DNA of 64,000 bases from Schaalia vaccimaxillae DSM 15804 (GTDB taxonomy: Bacteria; Actinomycetota; Actinomycetes; Actinomycetales; Actinomycetaceae). Position numbers and translations under genes: made by a program. Shown here piece by piece: positions 44,284-56,150 of the stretch (positions are counted from its first letter, which is position 1; each line of letters starts with the position of its first letter). The notes under the pieces are model-generated. The model ran no database searches. It was not told the origin of the DNA and saw only the letters and a list, made by a program, of their open reading frames with translations. The DNA lies in contig NZ_ATUX01000005.1 of NCBI RefSeq assembly GCF_000420425.1, positions 124,001-188,000 on the forward strand. The letters run 5' to 3'.

Positions 44284-45653
44284 AGCGCGGTCTCCTGTGG
44301 CTCACCCGCGTTTTTAGACACAGTCGTGGAAACCGTTGGTAACACATCCGCAGAATTCTGCGGGTCGTCAGCGGGGAGATCATGCTCTCCGGGCACGACT
44401 GCGTCTATTTTTGCGGGTGATTCCAAAGAGACGGCGCTCCGGACACGTCGAGCCTGTCGAACCGTCAGTGTCAGGGTCACCACCACAAAGATCAACATCC
44501 CCATGACGCCAAGCGTTCCGCCGAGCCTCCAAGCCCCGTCGGCTTGCCTGACGCCGGCCACGATACGAAGTAGCAGGGACGCTTCAAGGAAAACGAAAGC
44601 CAACCATGCGATCGGGTGGAAAGGTACTTCGCGTTTAGCGACCGCAGGGATGATGACGGGAGCGTGGGCCAGCACCATGGACACGACGAAACCAATGGTC
44701 AGCGCATGTACGCCTGTGTCATATGCATAGCCGTCATAGGTTGGGGGTGCCACCACCCACATAATCGCGGGTACCAGAGCCCACGAATAGCCGGTCAACA
44801 TGCAAGTCGCTGCCAAGCGGGGCAGTCCCGGTAGCTTGATTGTCCTACGGGCCACGTCATGCCATGCGGTGTCGATGGCCATGATGCCGAGGGCTAATCC
44901 AAGGATTGGATAGCCAACATTGGGCACAATCAGGATCGCTACTAGGCCCAAGATGACGCCGCATACCTCAGTAAGGATCCGTCTTTCGGTTCCCGCAGCT
45001 AAGAAATTGAGTCGCGCTAATTCCAAGCGTTCACCAATGATCGTGATGACTAGAAACATCAGCCACCACCGGACAATCTGAGGAACTTCCAGGCCGCGCC
45101 ACCACAGCAGTGCTCCTCCAAATCCAATAAAAGCTCCGAGTCCTTGAACGAGCACGGCGATGGACTGTTGGCGTTTGTTCCACACGTGAATGTAGATGGC
45201 AATGAGGACCATCATTGCCAGGGTCCACAGGAATCCGGGAAGCATTCGGGCCGGTTGAAAGCCAGTCAGGTGCGATGCAACGAATTGGGGGATCGGCAGG
45301 TGTGCCAGAGTGTTCCGAAGGCCCTCATTGAGTGCGACGCCCACTGCTCCCACACCTGCGGCGCCAGATAAGAGTGGAGCCGCGTACGCCCACCGCCGGG
45401 GCCTGCTGGATCCGGACTGGAGGGCTACAGCCCGTTCAAGACAGATCGCGGTCCCCAAGAATCCGTAGATCATGAGGATGCCGTGGATGGTTCCCAAGTC
45501 GGTGGAAGAAATGGGGGCAAGTGCCCCAAGGCGTACGAGGGCGGCGTTGAGCCCCATGAGCAGTGAGACAGCGGCGAAAATCAAGAAGAATAGGCGTCCC
45601 CACGGCAGCGGAGGATTGGGAACCGCTTGTTTGTGTGGCGCCTGGGCTGTCAT
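44280..45653 (-). CDS. NnrS-like polytopic membrane protein of the nirK operon
   Basis: 457 residues, about eleven to twelve helices. Segments such as LGTIHGILMIYGFLGTAICLERA, HVWNKRQQ and DTGVHALTIGFVVSMVLAHAPVI, with helix-embedded His, resemble NnrS-type and related haem proteins found beside denitrification genes. GGAG lies before ATG 45653. The C-terminal tail of about 38 residues (SPAKIDAVVPGE to TTVSKNAG) is entirely encoded by the 115-bp inverted-end element copy B, so the natural tail was extended or replaced by the element. An iron-box-like sequence lies upstream. Confidence 0.75.
   Translation of the reverse strand: MTAQAPHKQAVPNPPLPWGRLFFLIFAAVSLLMGLNAALVRLGALAPISSTDLGTIHGILMIYGFLGTAICLERAVALQSGSSRPRRWAYAAPLLSGAAGVGAVGVALNEGLRNTLAHLPIPQFVASHLTGFQPARMLPGFLWTLAMMVLIAIYIHVWNKRQQSIAVLVQGLGAFIGFGGALLWWRGLEVPQIVRWWLMFLVITIIGERLELARLNFLAAGTERRILTEVCGVILGLVAILIVPNVGYPILGLALGIMAIDTAWHDVARRTIKLPGLPRLAATCMLTGYSWALVPAIMWVVAPPTYDGYAYDTGVHALTIGFVVSMVLAHAPVIIPAVAKREVPFHPIAWLAFVFLEASLLLRIVAGVRQADGAWRLGGTLGVMGMLIFVVVTLTLTVRQARRVRSAVSLESPAKIDAVVPGEHDLPADDPQNSADVLPTVSTTVSKNAGEPQETAL
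44304..44418. repeat. 115-bp element with 24-bp inverted ends, copy B, inside a gene
   Basis: Left end ACCCGCGTTTTTAGACACAG (continues TCGT) at 44304-44327 and right end at 44395-44418 match copy A at 2161-2284 in 22 and 23 of 24 positions, while the middles differ. This copy also has an internal palindrome CCGCAGAATTCTGCGG (44348-44363). It lies in the 3' part of the membrane-protein gene and is read without stops, ending the protein with the reading SPAxxDxVV...TTVSxxAG. Confidence 0.75.
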
Positions 45654-45696
45654 AGCGAAGAGCTCCTGGATGACGGAATGGACTCTTTATTAAAGA

Positions 45697-45715
45697 TAAT
45701 CGGAGCCTCACCTAA
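45697..45715 (-). promoter_or_regulatory. Iron-box-like sequence upstream of the nirK operon
   Basis: Minus strand TTAGGTGAGGCTCCGATTA matches about 13 of 19 positions of the DtxR/IdeR consensus; the left half is nearly perfect, the right half poor. It may be a weak metalloregulator site or chance. Confidence 0.3.
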
Positions 45716-45761
45716 TTTGCAGAGGTGATTTCCTCACAATGTCAGGGTTTTGCCGCCAAGA

Positions 45762-45794
45762 GAGGGGCCGCAACCTCCTGGGTTGCGGCCCCTC
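45762..45794 (-). terminator. Terminator after pgm
   Basis: GAGGGGCCGCAACC and GGTTGCGGCCCCTC, 14 perfect pairs with a five-base loop, 40 bases past the minus-strand pgm stop. Confidence 0.85.
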
Positions 45795-45833
45795 AACGCC
45801 TGCAGTTCCTGACGACTGTCCAAGCCTGTCAGA

Positions 45834-47504
45834 TCAGCCCAGCGCGTCAGAGACAAGTGCCTTGGCAGCTTCCTGCACCTGAGTCAGGTGCTGCGCACCC
45901 TTGAAGGATTCTCCGTAGATCTTGTAGACGTCCTCCGTGCCCGACGGGCGTGCGGCGAACCACGCGGATTCGGTGGTGACTTTCAAGCCGCCGATTGGTG
46001 CGTCGTTGCCAGGAGCGCGCACGAGCTTTGCGGTGATGCCGTCGCCAGCAAGCTCTGTGGCTGTGACGTCTTCGGGGGAGAGGGCTGCCAGCTTCGCCTT
46101 TTCCTCGCGGTTGGCGGGGGCGTCGATGCGGGCGTACGCCGAGGCTCCAAAGCGTTCGACCAATTCGGCGTGCAGTTGGGAGGGGGTCTTGCCGGTGACG
46201 GCCAGGATTTCAGACGCTAGCAGCGCCAAAATGATGCCGTCCTTGTCTGTGGACCACACGGTGCCGTCCATGCGCAGGAAGGACGCGCCAGCAGATTCCT
46301 CGCCCCCAAAACCAACGGAACCGTCAAGCAGTCCGGGCACGAAATACTTAAATCCGACGGGAACTTCGATGAGCTTGCGGCCCATGCTGTCAACGACGCG
46401 GTCAATGAGCGCTGAAGACACCAGGGTCTTGCCCACGGCTGCATCATCTCGCCAGCCTGGACGGTGGGTAAAGAGGTAGTCGATGGCAACTGCCAGATAG
46501 TGATTTGGATTCATCAGACCGTCGGGGGTGACAATGCCGTGGCGGTCCGAATCCGCATCGTTGCCCGTGGCAATGTCATAAGGCGTATTGCCGTCTGCGT
46601 CGGGTGTCATGGTCTGACGCAGCGAAGCCATGGCGTTGGGAGAGGAACAATCCATACGGATCTTGCCGTCCCAGTCCAGTGTCATGAAGGGCCAAGCAGG
46701 GTCGACTACCGGATTAACCACGGTCAGATCCAGACCGTAGCGCTCTGCAATGGCAGCCCAATAGTCAACGGAGGCGCCGCCGAGAGGGTCGGCTCCAATG
46801 CGGATGCCTGCTTTGCGGATTGCCTCGATGTCGATGACGGTGTCGAGTTGGTCGACGTAGCAGTGCATGTAGTCAAAGGACTGAATGCAGTCGTATTCAA
46901 GCAGGTCGCTGCCGGTCACACGGGGGACCTTGCGCCAGCCTTCTTCAAGGATTTCGTTGGCGCGGTTGGCAATCCATCCGGTGGCGTCTGCGTCTGCGGG
47001 GCCGCCGTGAGGTGGGTTGTACTTGAAACCGCCGTCGCGAGGCGGATTGTGGGAAGGCGTAACAACAATACCGTCGGCCAGTCCCGGGCCCGTCGTGCGC
47101 AGATTCTGGGGTGCGCCGTTTGCGCCCAGGATGGCTACTGAAACAGCGGGGGTTGGCGTGTAAGAGTTACGCGAATCAATGCGAGTCTCGATACCTGCGG
47201 CTGCCAGAACTTCGAGGGCGCTGCGCCAGGCAGGCTCAGACAGAGCATGGGTGTCGCGGCCGATAAAGAGGGGCCCGTCGATCCCCTGTGATGCGCGGTA
47301 TTCGATGATGGCCGCGGTGATGGCCACGATGTGGCCCTCATTGAACTTGCCGTCCAAAGAGGAACCGCGGTGACCGGATGTTCCGAAGGTGACCCGCTGA
47401 TTGATATCACGCGGATCTGGTTCGATGTCGTAGTAGGCCGAGATGACCTCGTCGACGTTGATGAGGTCTTCTGGAAGGGCAACTGTGCCAGCTCTTTCAT
47501 GCAT
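45834..47504 (-). CDS. pgm: Phosphoglucomutase (alpha-D-glucose phosphate-specific)
   Basis: 556 residues. It interconverts glucose-1-phosphate and glucose-6-phosphate. Family landmarks: [11 protein letters not shown] near 40, phosphoserine loop TPSHNPP with Ser151, metal-binding DADSDRHG, and the phosphate-binding [12 protein letters not shown] near the end. The start MHERAG matches the usual N-terminus of this enzyme, supporting ATG 47504; no ribosome site is visible before it. It is transcribed alone, divergent from the epimerase gene. Confidence 0.96.
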   Translation of the reverse strand: MHERAGTVALPEDLINVDEVISAYYDIEPDPRDINQRVTFGTSGHRGSSLDGKFNEGHIVAITAAIIEYRASQGIDGPLFIGRDTHALSEPAWRSALEVLAAAGIETRIDSRNSYTPTPAVSVAILGANGAPQNLRTTGPGLADGIVVTPSHNPPRDGGFKYNPPHGGPADADATGWIANRANEILEEGWRKVPRVTGSDLLEYDCIQSFDYMHCYVDQLDTVIDIEAIRKAGIRIGADPLGGASVDYWAAIAERYGLDLTVVNPVVDPAWPFMTLDWDGKIRMDCSSPNAMASLRQTMTPDADGNTPYDIATGNDADSDRHGIVTPDGLMNPNHYLAVAIDYLFTHRPGWRDDAAVGKTLVSSALIDRVVDSMGRKLIEVPVGFKYFVPGLLDGSVGFGGEESAGASFLRMDGTVWSTDKDGIILALLASEILAVTGKTPSQLHAELVERFGASAYARIDAPANREEKAKLAALSPEDVTATELAGDGITAKLVRAPGNDAPIGGLKVTTESAWFAARPSGTEDVYKIYGESFKGAQHLTQVQEAAKALVSDALG

Positions 47505-47683
47505 GGGCTAAGTGTGGCACCCGTCGCCCTCGTTTGTGTACTGCCGACCGATCTGCGGAACTCTTTCCCGCCGTCCTCGAAGGGAGCGAATATGGAGATG
47601 AGGGCGGAACCCGCTACTCTTATTGACTGTAACGGCGGTCACGCCGAATCCGATTCAATGACGAGGACGTCAGGAGAACTCCC

Positions 47684-49021
47684 GTGGGATGGTTCGATTC
47701 CGTTGAACACAATCGCTGGTTGTCTGCCCAGATGCAGGCTCTGATTGCCGAGGCAGAGGGCGCGATCGTTGCCACGGGCTTTGCCCACCTTGACGATGAC
47801 GGCCAGCCTGATCTTGAACGCAGCATCGACCTGGCCGTTACAGCGCGTATGCTCTATGTGTTCTCTCTAGGGACCCTTATGGGGCTGCCCGGCTCGCGCC
47901 GCTACGCCGACCATGCCCTCAAATCGCTCACAAACTACTTTGTTGATCCGGTTAATGGCGGCATGTGGACGTCAATTAAGCCTGAGCCGGACGACCCAGG
48001 CCACGGTGTGCCCTGGGATGAGGCTGGCCGCTCAAAGTCTCAGTACCACAATGCCTATGTGATCCTGGGTGTGACGGCGGCTGCTGTAGCTAACCGCCAG
48101 GGCGCCTATGAGCTCCTCAATGAATTGCTCCACGATCAGGAACGTCATTGGCTTGAGGGCCATGATTTGGTGCGCGATCAATTCGATGAGGCTTTCACGC
48201 AGGCGCTGCCGGTGCGTTCAATGGGAACGCTGTTACATACTGCGGAGGCATATCTGGCGGCTGCTGAGGCCACGACTGATCCGGTGTGGCTTGAGCGAGC
48301 CGAGGCAATGGCCTCGTTCGTGCACGAGGTTGCTGCAGCGAATGACTGGCGCCTGCCCGAATACTTTGACGCGCAGTGGAAACCCCTAAATGGTGAGCCT
48401 CAAGGCCATCACGATCGGCGTCGGATCTATCACGGTTACGTGGTCGGCCACGCCTTGCAGTGGTCGCGTCTGGCGCTGCAGATTCGCGCGGGACTACGCT
48501 CCATGGGACGCAGCCAGCCCGATTACCTCAAGGAAATGGGAATCGAGCTTTTCGAGCGTGCGCGCGTCGATGCTTGGCGTCGCAACGAGGGCGAGCCCGG
48601 TTTTGCCACGGTTGTTGACCAGGATGGGCAGCCTTTGCCTGGCGAGGACGAACACCAGCAGTGGGTGGTGTGCGAGGGGATCTGTGCGACGGTCGCGATC
48701 CGGCGCGCCATGCTTGACGATGGCGCCGGCATTGCCGAGGTCGAGCACTATGAACATTGCTACCGCTCATTCGTTGACTACGTCAACGACTACCTCATTA
48801 CGCAGCCGGGTCGATGGATTCGTCGCCTGGACTCCTTGAACCGTCAGCTGGTGTTGGCAAAGTCTTCGCGTTGGGATGTTTACCACGCAGTCCAGTCGAT
48901 GTTGGCTGCGCGGGTCCCGTTGTGGCCGCCATTTGCTTCTGCGCTTTCGCGCGATCTGCTAGATCATCCGGAAGAACCGCCGTCGGATAAGAAATCTTGG
49001 AATTTCTTCTCACGTCACTGA
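47684..49021 (+). CDS. AGE-family epimerase/isomerase
   Basis: 445 residues, an (alpha/alpha)6 barrel of the N-acylglucosamine 2-epimerase family, which isomerises free sugars such as mannose/fructose or epimerises N-acylglucosamine. Visible: RSIDLAVTARMLYVFSLGTLMG, RSKSQYHNAYVILG, SMGTLLHTAEAYLAA with conserved His, DRRRIYHGYVVGHALQWSRL and the C-terminal SRWDVYHAVQSMLAARVPLWP, the last two holding conserved His of the active site. GTG 47684 follows AGGAG by seven bases; other starts are out of frame. Specificity (mannose isomerase, YihS-like or other) cannot be told apart here. Confidence 0.85.
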   Translation: MGWFDSVEHNRWLSAQMQALIAEAEGAIVATGFAHLDDDGQPDLERSIDLAVTARMLYVFSLGTLMGLPGSRRYADHALKSLTNYFVDPVNGGMWTSIKPEPDDPGHGVPWDEAGRSKSQYHNAYVILGVTAAAVANRQGAYELLNELLHDQERHWLEGHDLVRDQFDEAFTQALPVRSMGTLLHTAEAYLAAAEATTDPVWLERAEAMASFVHEVAAANDWRLPEYFDAQWKPLNGEPQGHHDRRRIYHGYVVGHALQWSRLALQIRAGLRSMGRSQPDYLKEMGIELFERARVDAWRRNEGEPGFATVVDQDGQPLPGEDEHQQWVVCEGICATVAIRRAMLDDGAGIAEVEHYEHCYRSFVDYVNDYLITQPGRWIRRLDSLNRQLVLAKSSRWDVYHAVQSMLAARVPLWPPFASALSRDLLDHPEEPPSDKKSWNFFSRH

Positions 49022-49136
49022 GGGTTGATGGCCGTCGCCGAAGTCCTGTGGAGCTAGCAGCAGACCATATTGAGATGGACTGCATTTTGTGTGGATGTGC
49101 CCACGGGGCGGTGATTCAGGTACCATCAGTGAGTCC

Positions 49137-49226
49137 GGAGGGCTGACCGAGTGGCCGAAGGTGGCGGTCTTGAAAACCGCTGTGTCAGCAATGGCACCGG
49201 GGGTTCGAATCCCTCGCCCTCCGCCA
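49137..49226 (+). tRNA. tRNA-Ser (anticodon TGA)
   Basis: Acceptor arms GGAGGGC and GCCCTCC, anticodon loop CTTGAAA with TGA, long variable arm typical of serine tRNA, T-loop GGTTCGAATCC, and an encoded CCA at 49224-49226. Confidence 0.97.
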
Positions 49227-49292
49227 AGCCGGTCGAATGAGGCCTTAGTGTGTTTGGAACAACGCGCGAAGTACCTTATTCTGGGCGGCACT

Positions 49293-49382
49293 GGAGACGT
49301 CGCATAGTCCGGTCGAGTGCGCCTCCCTGCTAAGGAGGTAGGGGTGCATAGCCCCTCGCGGGTTCAAATCCCGCCGTCTCCG
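49293..49382 (+). tRNA. tRNA-Ser (anticodon GCT)
   Basis: Acceptor arms GGAGACG and CGTCTCC, anticodon GCT in CTGCTAA, long variable arm, T-loop GGTTCAAATCC. CCA is not encoded (GCATT follows), unlike the neighbouring serine tRNA 66 bases upstream. Confidence 0.96.
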
Positions 49383-49390
49383 CATTGGGA

Positions 49391-49421
49391 ACCCCGCCAT
49401 CCTTGTGATGGCGGGGTTTTC
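49391..49421 (+). terminator. Intrinsic terminator after the tRNA genes
   Basis: ACCCCGCCAT and ATGGCGGGGT around a seven-base loop, directly followed by TTT; a classical terminator. Confidence 0.92.
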
Positions 49422-49472
49422 TGTGTTTAACGGGGGCTCAGGTCAAAGTGAAAGATTTCGCACAGTGCAGGC

Positions 49473-49499
49473 AACCTAAATTAGGTTAGCCTATGCATT
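49473..49499 (+). promoter_or_regulatory. DtxR/IdeR iron box in the siderophore operon promoter
   Basis: AACCTAA-A-TTAGGTT is a perfect inverted repeat (49473-49487) and runs into TTAGGTTAGCCTATGCA, which matches the first 13 positions of the DtxR/IdeR 19-mer consensus. TATGCA or TAGCCT may be the -10. Iron-bound repressor would shut the operon off. Confidence 0.85.
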
Positions 49500-49533
49500 G
49501 TTAACACTTTCTTTTTGCGAAAGGCATGATCGA

Positions 49534-50565
49534 ATGCGTCTCCGAAACACCATCGTGGCAGGCATTGCCACCCTCTCTGTTGTGATGCTGTCCGCCTGCT
49601 CTAGCGGTTCAGCCAATCAGAGTACCGAGTCCAGTGCCAGCCACGACACGGCGGTTGCCACCACCATTGAGCACGCATTCGGAACCACACAGATCCCAGA
49701 AAAAGTCGAACGAGTCGCTACCGTCAACTGGGCAAACCAAGATGTTCCCCTGGCCCTAGGCGTTATGCCCGTTGGCTTCGCAGCTCAAACATGGGGCGTC
49801 GAAGACGACTCGCAAATGCTCGAATGGACCAAGAAAGCCGTTGAAGAAATGGGGGCAGAAGAAGCCCCCGTCCTCTTCGATGAGACCGACGGAGTCAACT
49901 TCGAAGCAGTCGCAGCCACCAACCCCGACGTCATCCTTGCTTCATACTCTGGCCTGACCAAAGAGGACTACGACAAGCTCTCAGCTATCGCCCCGACCGT
50001 CGCCTACCCGACAGTGGCATGGGGGACCCCCTGGCGTGAAATGATCACCATGAACTCCAAGGCCATTAATAAGGTCGAAGAGGGCGACAAGCTTGTGGCC
50101 GACCTCGAAAAACAGATCGCTGACGAGGTCGCCAAGTACCCCGAACTTGAAGGCAAAACTGCAGCCTTCTTCTACGGATCTTCAGCAGACATGTCGCAGA
50201 TCGGCTACTACACCACCACTGACCCGCGCACTGCATTCCTGGCAGACCTCGGCCTTGGTGTGCCCGAATCCGTCAAGACAGCTTCCGAGGCCGACCCCAC
50301 CTCCTTCTATGTCCAGGTGTCAGCAGAGAACGTCGACCAGCTCAGCGATGTTGATGTCATCGTCATGTACGGCGAAGAATCCGAACTAGCCGCATATCAG
50401 GGAGACGCGCTGATCGGCACCGTTCCAGCCATTAAGAATGGCGCGGTCGTGTTCGTCGGAAATGGCGCATACGCAGCATCGACCAACCCCACCGCCTTGT
50501 CGATTCCGTGGGGAATCTCCACCTACGTCGCTGACATCGCCAAGGCAGCAGCCAAGGTCAAGTGA
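49534..50565 (+). CDS. Iron-siderophore-binding lipoprotein
   Basis: 343 residues, FecB/FhuD-type (helical-backbone) binding protein. Lipobox LSAC with Cys 22. Then FGTTQIPEKVERVATVNWANQDVPLALG, the usual first lobe, NPDVILASYSGLTKEDYDKLSAIAPTVAY, and a C-terminal lobe ending SIPWGISTYVADIAKA. ATG 49534 has AAGG upstream; a longer frame to TTG 49498 overlaps the iron box. It captures a ferric siderophore for the two permeases encoded next. GTGA overlap with the next gene. Confidence 0.93.
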   Translation: MRLRNTIVAGIATLSVVMLSACSSGSANQSTESSASHDTAVATTIEHAFGTTQIPEKVERVATVNWANQDVPLALGVMPVGFAAQTWGVEDDSQMLEWTKKAVEEMGAEEAPVLFDETDGVNFEAVAATNPDVILASYSGLTKEDYDKLSAIAPTVAYPTVAWGTPWREMITMNSKAINKVEEGDKLVADLEKQIADEVAKYPELEGKTAAFFYGSSADMSQIGYYTTTDPRTAFLADLGLGVPESVKTASEADPTSFYVQVSAENVDQLSDVDVIVMYGEESELAAYQGDALIGTVPAIKNGAVVFVGNGAYAASTNPTALSIPWGISTYVADIAKAAAKVK

Positions 50566-51653
50566 AGCCAATGGCAGCCGGTGAGCCGCCCTCGACCCGT
50601 ATAGAAAATGTTGAGGGCGGTTTCGCCGCGCCCACAGGCGTGCTACCGCGGCAACCAAAGAGACGAGGGCAAGGCCAAGTAGGCGCCGTTGCTCTTCTCC
50701 TCCTAGTTCTGGCATCCGCGCTCGCTTCACTTGCATTCGGAGCCAGAACAGTGTCCGTAGGTGAACTTCTTGAAGGCCTGCGAGCCACCGGCTCTAGCAT
50801 CGGTGCGTTGGCGGTTCAAGAACGCATCCCGCGCACCGCAATCTGTTTGACTTGCGGTCTGGCGCTAGGCATTTCGGGCGCATTGATGCAATCCATTACT
50901 CGTAACCCGGTAGCTGACCCCGGCATCCTGGGAATTAACACGGGGGCATCACTGGCCGTCGTTATCGGCATCGCCTTCTTTTCAGCCTCGGGCCTATTCA
51001 CATTCTTGTGGTTGGCGCTCATTGGTGGGATTCTCACCGCGATCTTTGTTGAGTCCATTGGGTCGGCTGGGCCAGGTGGACAAACTCCCATCAAACTAGC
51101 TCTCGCGGGGGTTGCCACCACGGCAGCTTTGTCCAGCGTCGTCAGCGCAATAATGCTGCCTCGGGCGCAGAGCCTGGACGCGTTCCGTTTCTGGCAGGTG
51201 GGCTCACTTGGTCGAGGTACATGGGAATCTTTAGGAACGATTGGCCCCTTCGTCCTCGTGGGAGTGATGCTGGCAATGCTGGTTGCGCGTCCGCTTGACT
51301 CCCTTGCCTTAGGGGACGAGGCCGCGGTCGGCTTGGGAGTCAATGTTCCCCTTGTCAAAGGGATTGCTGCCCTTGCTGGCGTGCTTTTATGTGCAACGGT
51401 TACCGCAATCGCAGGGCCTATTGGTTTTGTTGGTCTTATGGTTCCTCACGCTGTGCGGATGCTAGTGGGCCCAGGACACGTGTGGCTGCTGGTGCTGTCG
51501 GGTTTGGGCGGGGCATTACTACTTACCGTCGCAGATGTCTTGGGGCGTGTCCTCATCGCCCCGTCGGAAATCCCTGTCGGGGTGATCACCGCTTTCGTGG
51601 GTGCCCCAATGCTCATCGCGATTGCTCGAGGAGCGAAGGTGAGGTCCCTATGA
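50562..51653 (+). CDS. FecCD-type siderophore ABC permease 1
   Basis: 363 residues, about nine to ten helices. Landmarks RIPRTAICLTCGLALGISGALMQSITRNPVADPGILGINTGA, here with the conserved RNPLAxP-like RNPVADP, then FVGLMVPHAVRMLVGPGH and the C-terminal GVITAFVGAPMLIAI. Start GTG 50562 overlaps the upstream TGA; ATG 50571, three codons on, is an equal candidate. Pairs with the next permease. Confidence 0.94.
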   Translation: MKPMAAGEPPSTRIENVEGGFAAPTGVLPRQPKRRGQGQVGAVALLLLVLASALASLAFGARTVSVGELLEGLRATGSSIGALAVQERIPRTAICLTCGLALGISGALMQSITRNPVADPGILGINTGASLAVVIGIAFFSASGLFTFLWLALIGGILTAIFVESIGSAGPGGQTPIKLALAGVATTAALSSVVSAIMLPRAQSLDAFRFWQVGSLGRGTWESLGTIGPFVLVGVMLAMLVARPLDSLALGDEAAVGLGVNVPLVKGIAALAGVLLCATVTAIAGPIGFVGLMVPHAVRMLVGPGHVWLLVLSGLGGALLLTVADVLGRVLIAPSEIPVGVITAFVGAPMLIAIARGAKVRSL

Positions 51654-52732
51654 CCATGCACTCACCTGTGTCGTTGTCAGCATCGCCGATAGGAACTCAG
51701 GCGCTGAAGCAAGGATTTACTGAGCCGGGGCGGCGCCGTCGGCGTATACGCCTGGCCTGCATTACGGGCGCCTTAATCGTGCTGGTCGTCGTCCTCTTCG
51801 GATTGGACGTGATGATCGGAGACACCTGGTACACGCCGACTCAAGTGTGGGCGGTCATCTTGGGCAGTGATGTACCGGGCGCGTCCTATGCAGTGGGGAC
51901 ATTGCGTCTACCCAGAGCAATTCTTGCGTTGCTTGCGGGCTTGGCTTTTGGCATCTCGGGTCGGGCTTGTCAGACCATGTTGCGAAACCAACTGGCCAGC
52001 CCTGACATTGTTGGAATCACCTCAGGTGCGTCTACTGCCGCCGTCGTCTGCATACTGATCTTCAACATGTCGGGAATGTCCGTCAATTTCATCGCACTGG
52101 CCGCAGGCTTAGCCACCGCTCTGGCAATTTTCTGGTTGTCAGGATCAGGCAATGCCCAAGGTGGCAGGCTCATTCTCATTGGTATTGGCGTATCCGCAAT
52201 GTTTACTGCCGTGACCAACTACGTGCAATTACGCGCCTCAATTTATGACGTCACGGATGCGATGCGGTGGCTGTCAGGTTCGCTGTCGAGCGCCTCATGG
52301 CAACAGGTTCCCTTGCTTGGAGTAGCGGTTGTCCTCCTGGGGGGACTGCTGGTGTCTCGGGGGCGTGACTTGCGCATCCTCGTACTGGGAGACGAGGCCG
52401 CCGCCGGACTGGGAATCAATGTAGCGCGCACTAAACTTGTTGCTCTTTTAGCGTTGGTGGGGCTGTCAGCATTTGCCGCTGCGGCTACAGGGCCCATCGC
52501 TTTTGTGTCTTTCTTGGCGGGGCCTATTACGGCACGCGTTGTGGGGTCTACTGATTCGACACTGTTGGGACAGTCTGGCCTCATGGGCGCCATCCTCGTT
52601 CTTGGGGCTGACCTTGTGGGGCAACATGCTTTCTCAACGATGCTGCCCGTGGGTGTGGTCACGGGCATTGTTGGTGCCCCGTATCTTCTCTTCCAATTGT
52701 TCAAACTCAATCGTTCAGGAGCCACCGCATGA
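51650..52732 (+). CDS. FecCD-type siderophore ABC permease 2
   Basis: 360 residues, same family as its neighbour: LRLPRAILALLAGLAFGISGRACQTMLRNQLASPDIVGITSGA, then FVSFLAGPITARVVGSTDSTLL and GVVTGIVGAPYLLFQLF. ATG 51650 in an ATGA overlap; a longer open frame to 51389 is inside the upstream gene in another frame and is not used. ATGA overlap with the ATPase gene follows. Confidence 0.94.
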   Translation: MTMHSPVSLSASPIGTQALKQGFTEPGRRRRRIRLACITGALIVLVVVLFGLDVMIGDTWYTPTQVWAVILGSDVPGASYAVGTLRLPRAILALLAGLAFGISGRACQTMLRNQLASPDIVGITSGASTAAVVCILIFNMSGMSVNFIALAAGLATALAIFWLSGSGNAQGGRLILIGIGVSAMFTAVTNYVQLRASIYDVTDAMRWLSGSLSSASWQQVPLLGVAVVLLGGLLVSRGRDLRILVLGDEAAAGLGINVARTKLVALLALVGLSAFAAAATGPIAFVSFLAGPITARVVGSTDSTLLGQSGLMGAILVLGADLVGQHAFSTMLPVGVVTGIVGAPYLLFQLFKLNRSGATA

Positions 52733-53603
52733 GTGCCACTATTCCTGCAGGCAATGCTCCCGCAGGTGTCGAGCTAGAGAGGGCAAAAGCCCGGACTCTT
52801 CAAGCCCGCCAACTTAGCGCCGGCTACGCGAATCGCACCGTTGTAGACAGGGTTGATCTACTCATTCCTCCGGGCAAAATCACTGTCATTATCGGTGCGA
52901 ACGCATGCGGAAAGTCCACGACCTTAAAATCATTGGCCCGAGTCTTGGCACCTATGGATGGTCAAGTGCTTCTCGATGGTGTCGATATCCGCCAGATTGG
53001 GACGCGCCGAGTGGCCCGCAGGCTTGGTCTATTACCGCAACAACCTATTGCTCCGGAAGGAATCACTGTTGCTGATCTTGTAGCCAGGGGACGCCACCCG
53101 CACCTGGGGATGTTTAAACCCACGTCATCTACGGACCACCAGATCGTTGAAGAAGCGTTGATAGCTACCCGTACGGATCAACTTGCCGACCGTCCGATCG
53201 ATGAGTTGTCAGGTGGACAGCGCCAGCGGGTGTGGATTGCAATGGCATTGGCTCAACGCACGGATGTGCTGCTTTTGGACGAACCAACAACATTCCTCGA
53301 TCTTGCCAATCAGATTGAAGTACTTGATCTCTTGCGCGATCTCAACGAGCGTCGTGGAACAACTGTGGTGATCGTGCTCCATGACATTAACTTGGCGGCT
53401 CGATATGCGGACCACATTGTTGCGATGAAAAAGGGGCGCATTGTTGCGTCGGGAGCACCCACCGACATTGTCGATGAGGCGTTGATCCGCCAGGTGTTTG
53501 ATCTTCAATCGCGTGTGATTGCTGATCCTGTGTCGCTTACGCCGCTGGTGGTTCCTGTGGGCCGCCACCATTCACGTGGTGGCTCTGAGACGGCAGGCCC
53601 GCG

Positions 53604-53607
<4 letters not shown>
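52729..53607 (+). CDS. Siderophore ABC importer ATPase (FepC type)
   Basis: 292 residues. Walker A GANACGKS at 56-63 (a form common in actinobacterial FepC proteins), LGLLPQQPIAPEGITVADLVARGRHPH, signature LSGGQRQR near 160, Walker B VLLLDEPTTFLD and H-loop VLHDINLAARYAD. Energises the two FecCD permeases. ATGA overlaps at both ends. Confidence 0.95.
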
Positions 53608-56031
<2,424 letters not shown>

Positions 56032-56050
56032 GGTTGCGCAGCTGACTTTG

Positions 56051-56082
56051 GCCCGTCCTCGTTCCTTATGACGAGGGCGGGC
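56051..56082 (+). terminator. Terminator after guaB1
   Basis: GCCCGTCCTCG and CGAGGGCGGGC (one mismatch) with a ten-base loop, TTTT a few bases later. Confidence 0.8.
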
Positions 56083-56150
56083 TGAAGTTTTGAACGTGAT
56101 CTTGGAAGAACGGGTCCGCAAATGGGGGCGGGGCCACGTAGGGTAAGGGG

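Noticed and set aside
47331-47744. 137-codon plus-strand frame across the pgm start
   Set aside because: It overlaps pgm antisense and the epimerase start; no features.
49137-49382. tRNA genes as an integration site of a mobile element
   Set aside because: No integrase, no repeated tRNA 3' end and no foreign genes next to them.
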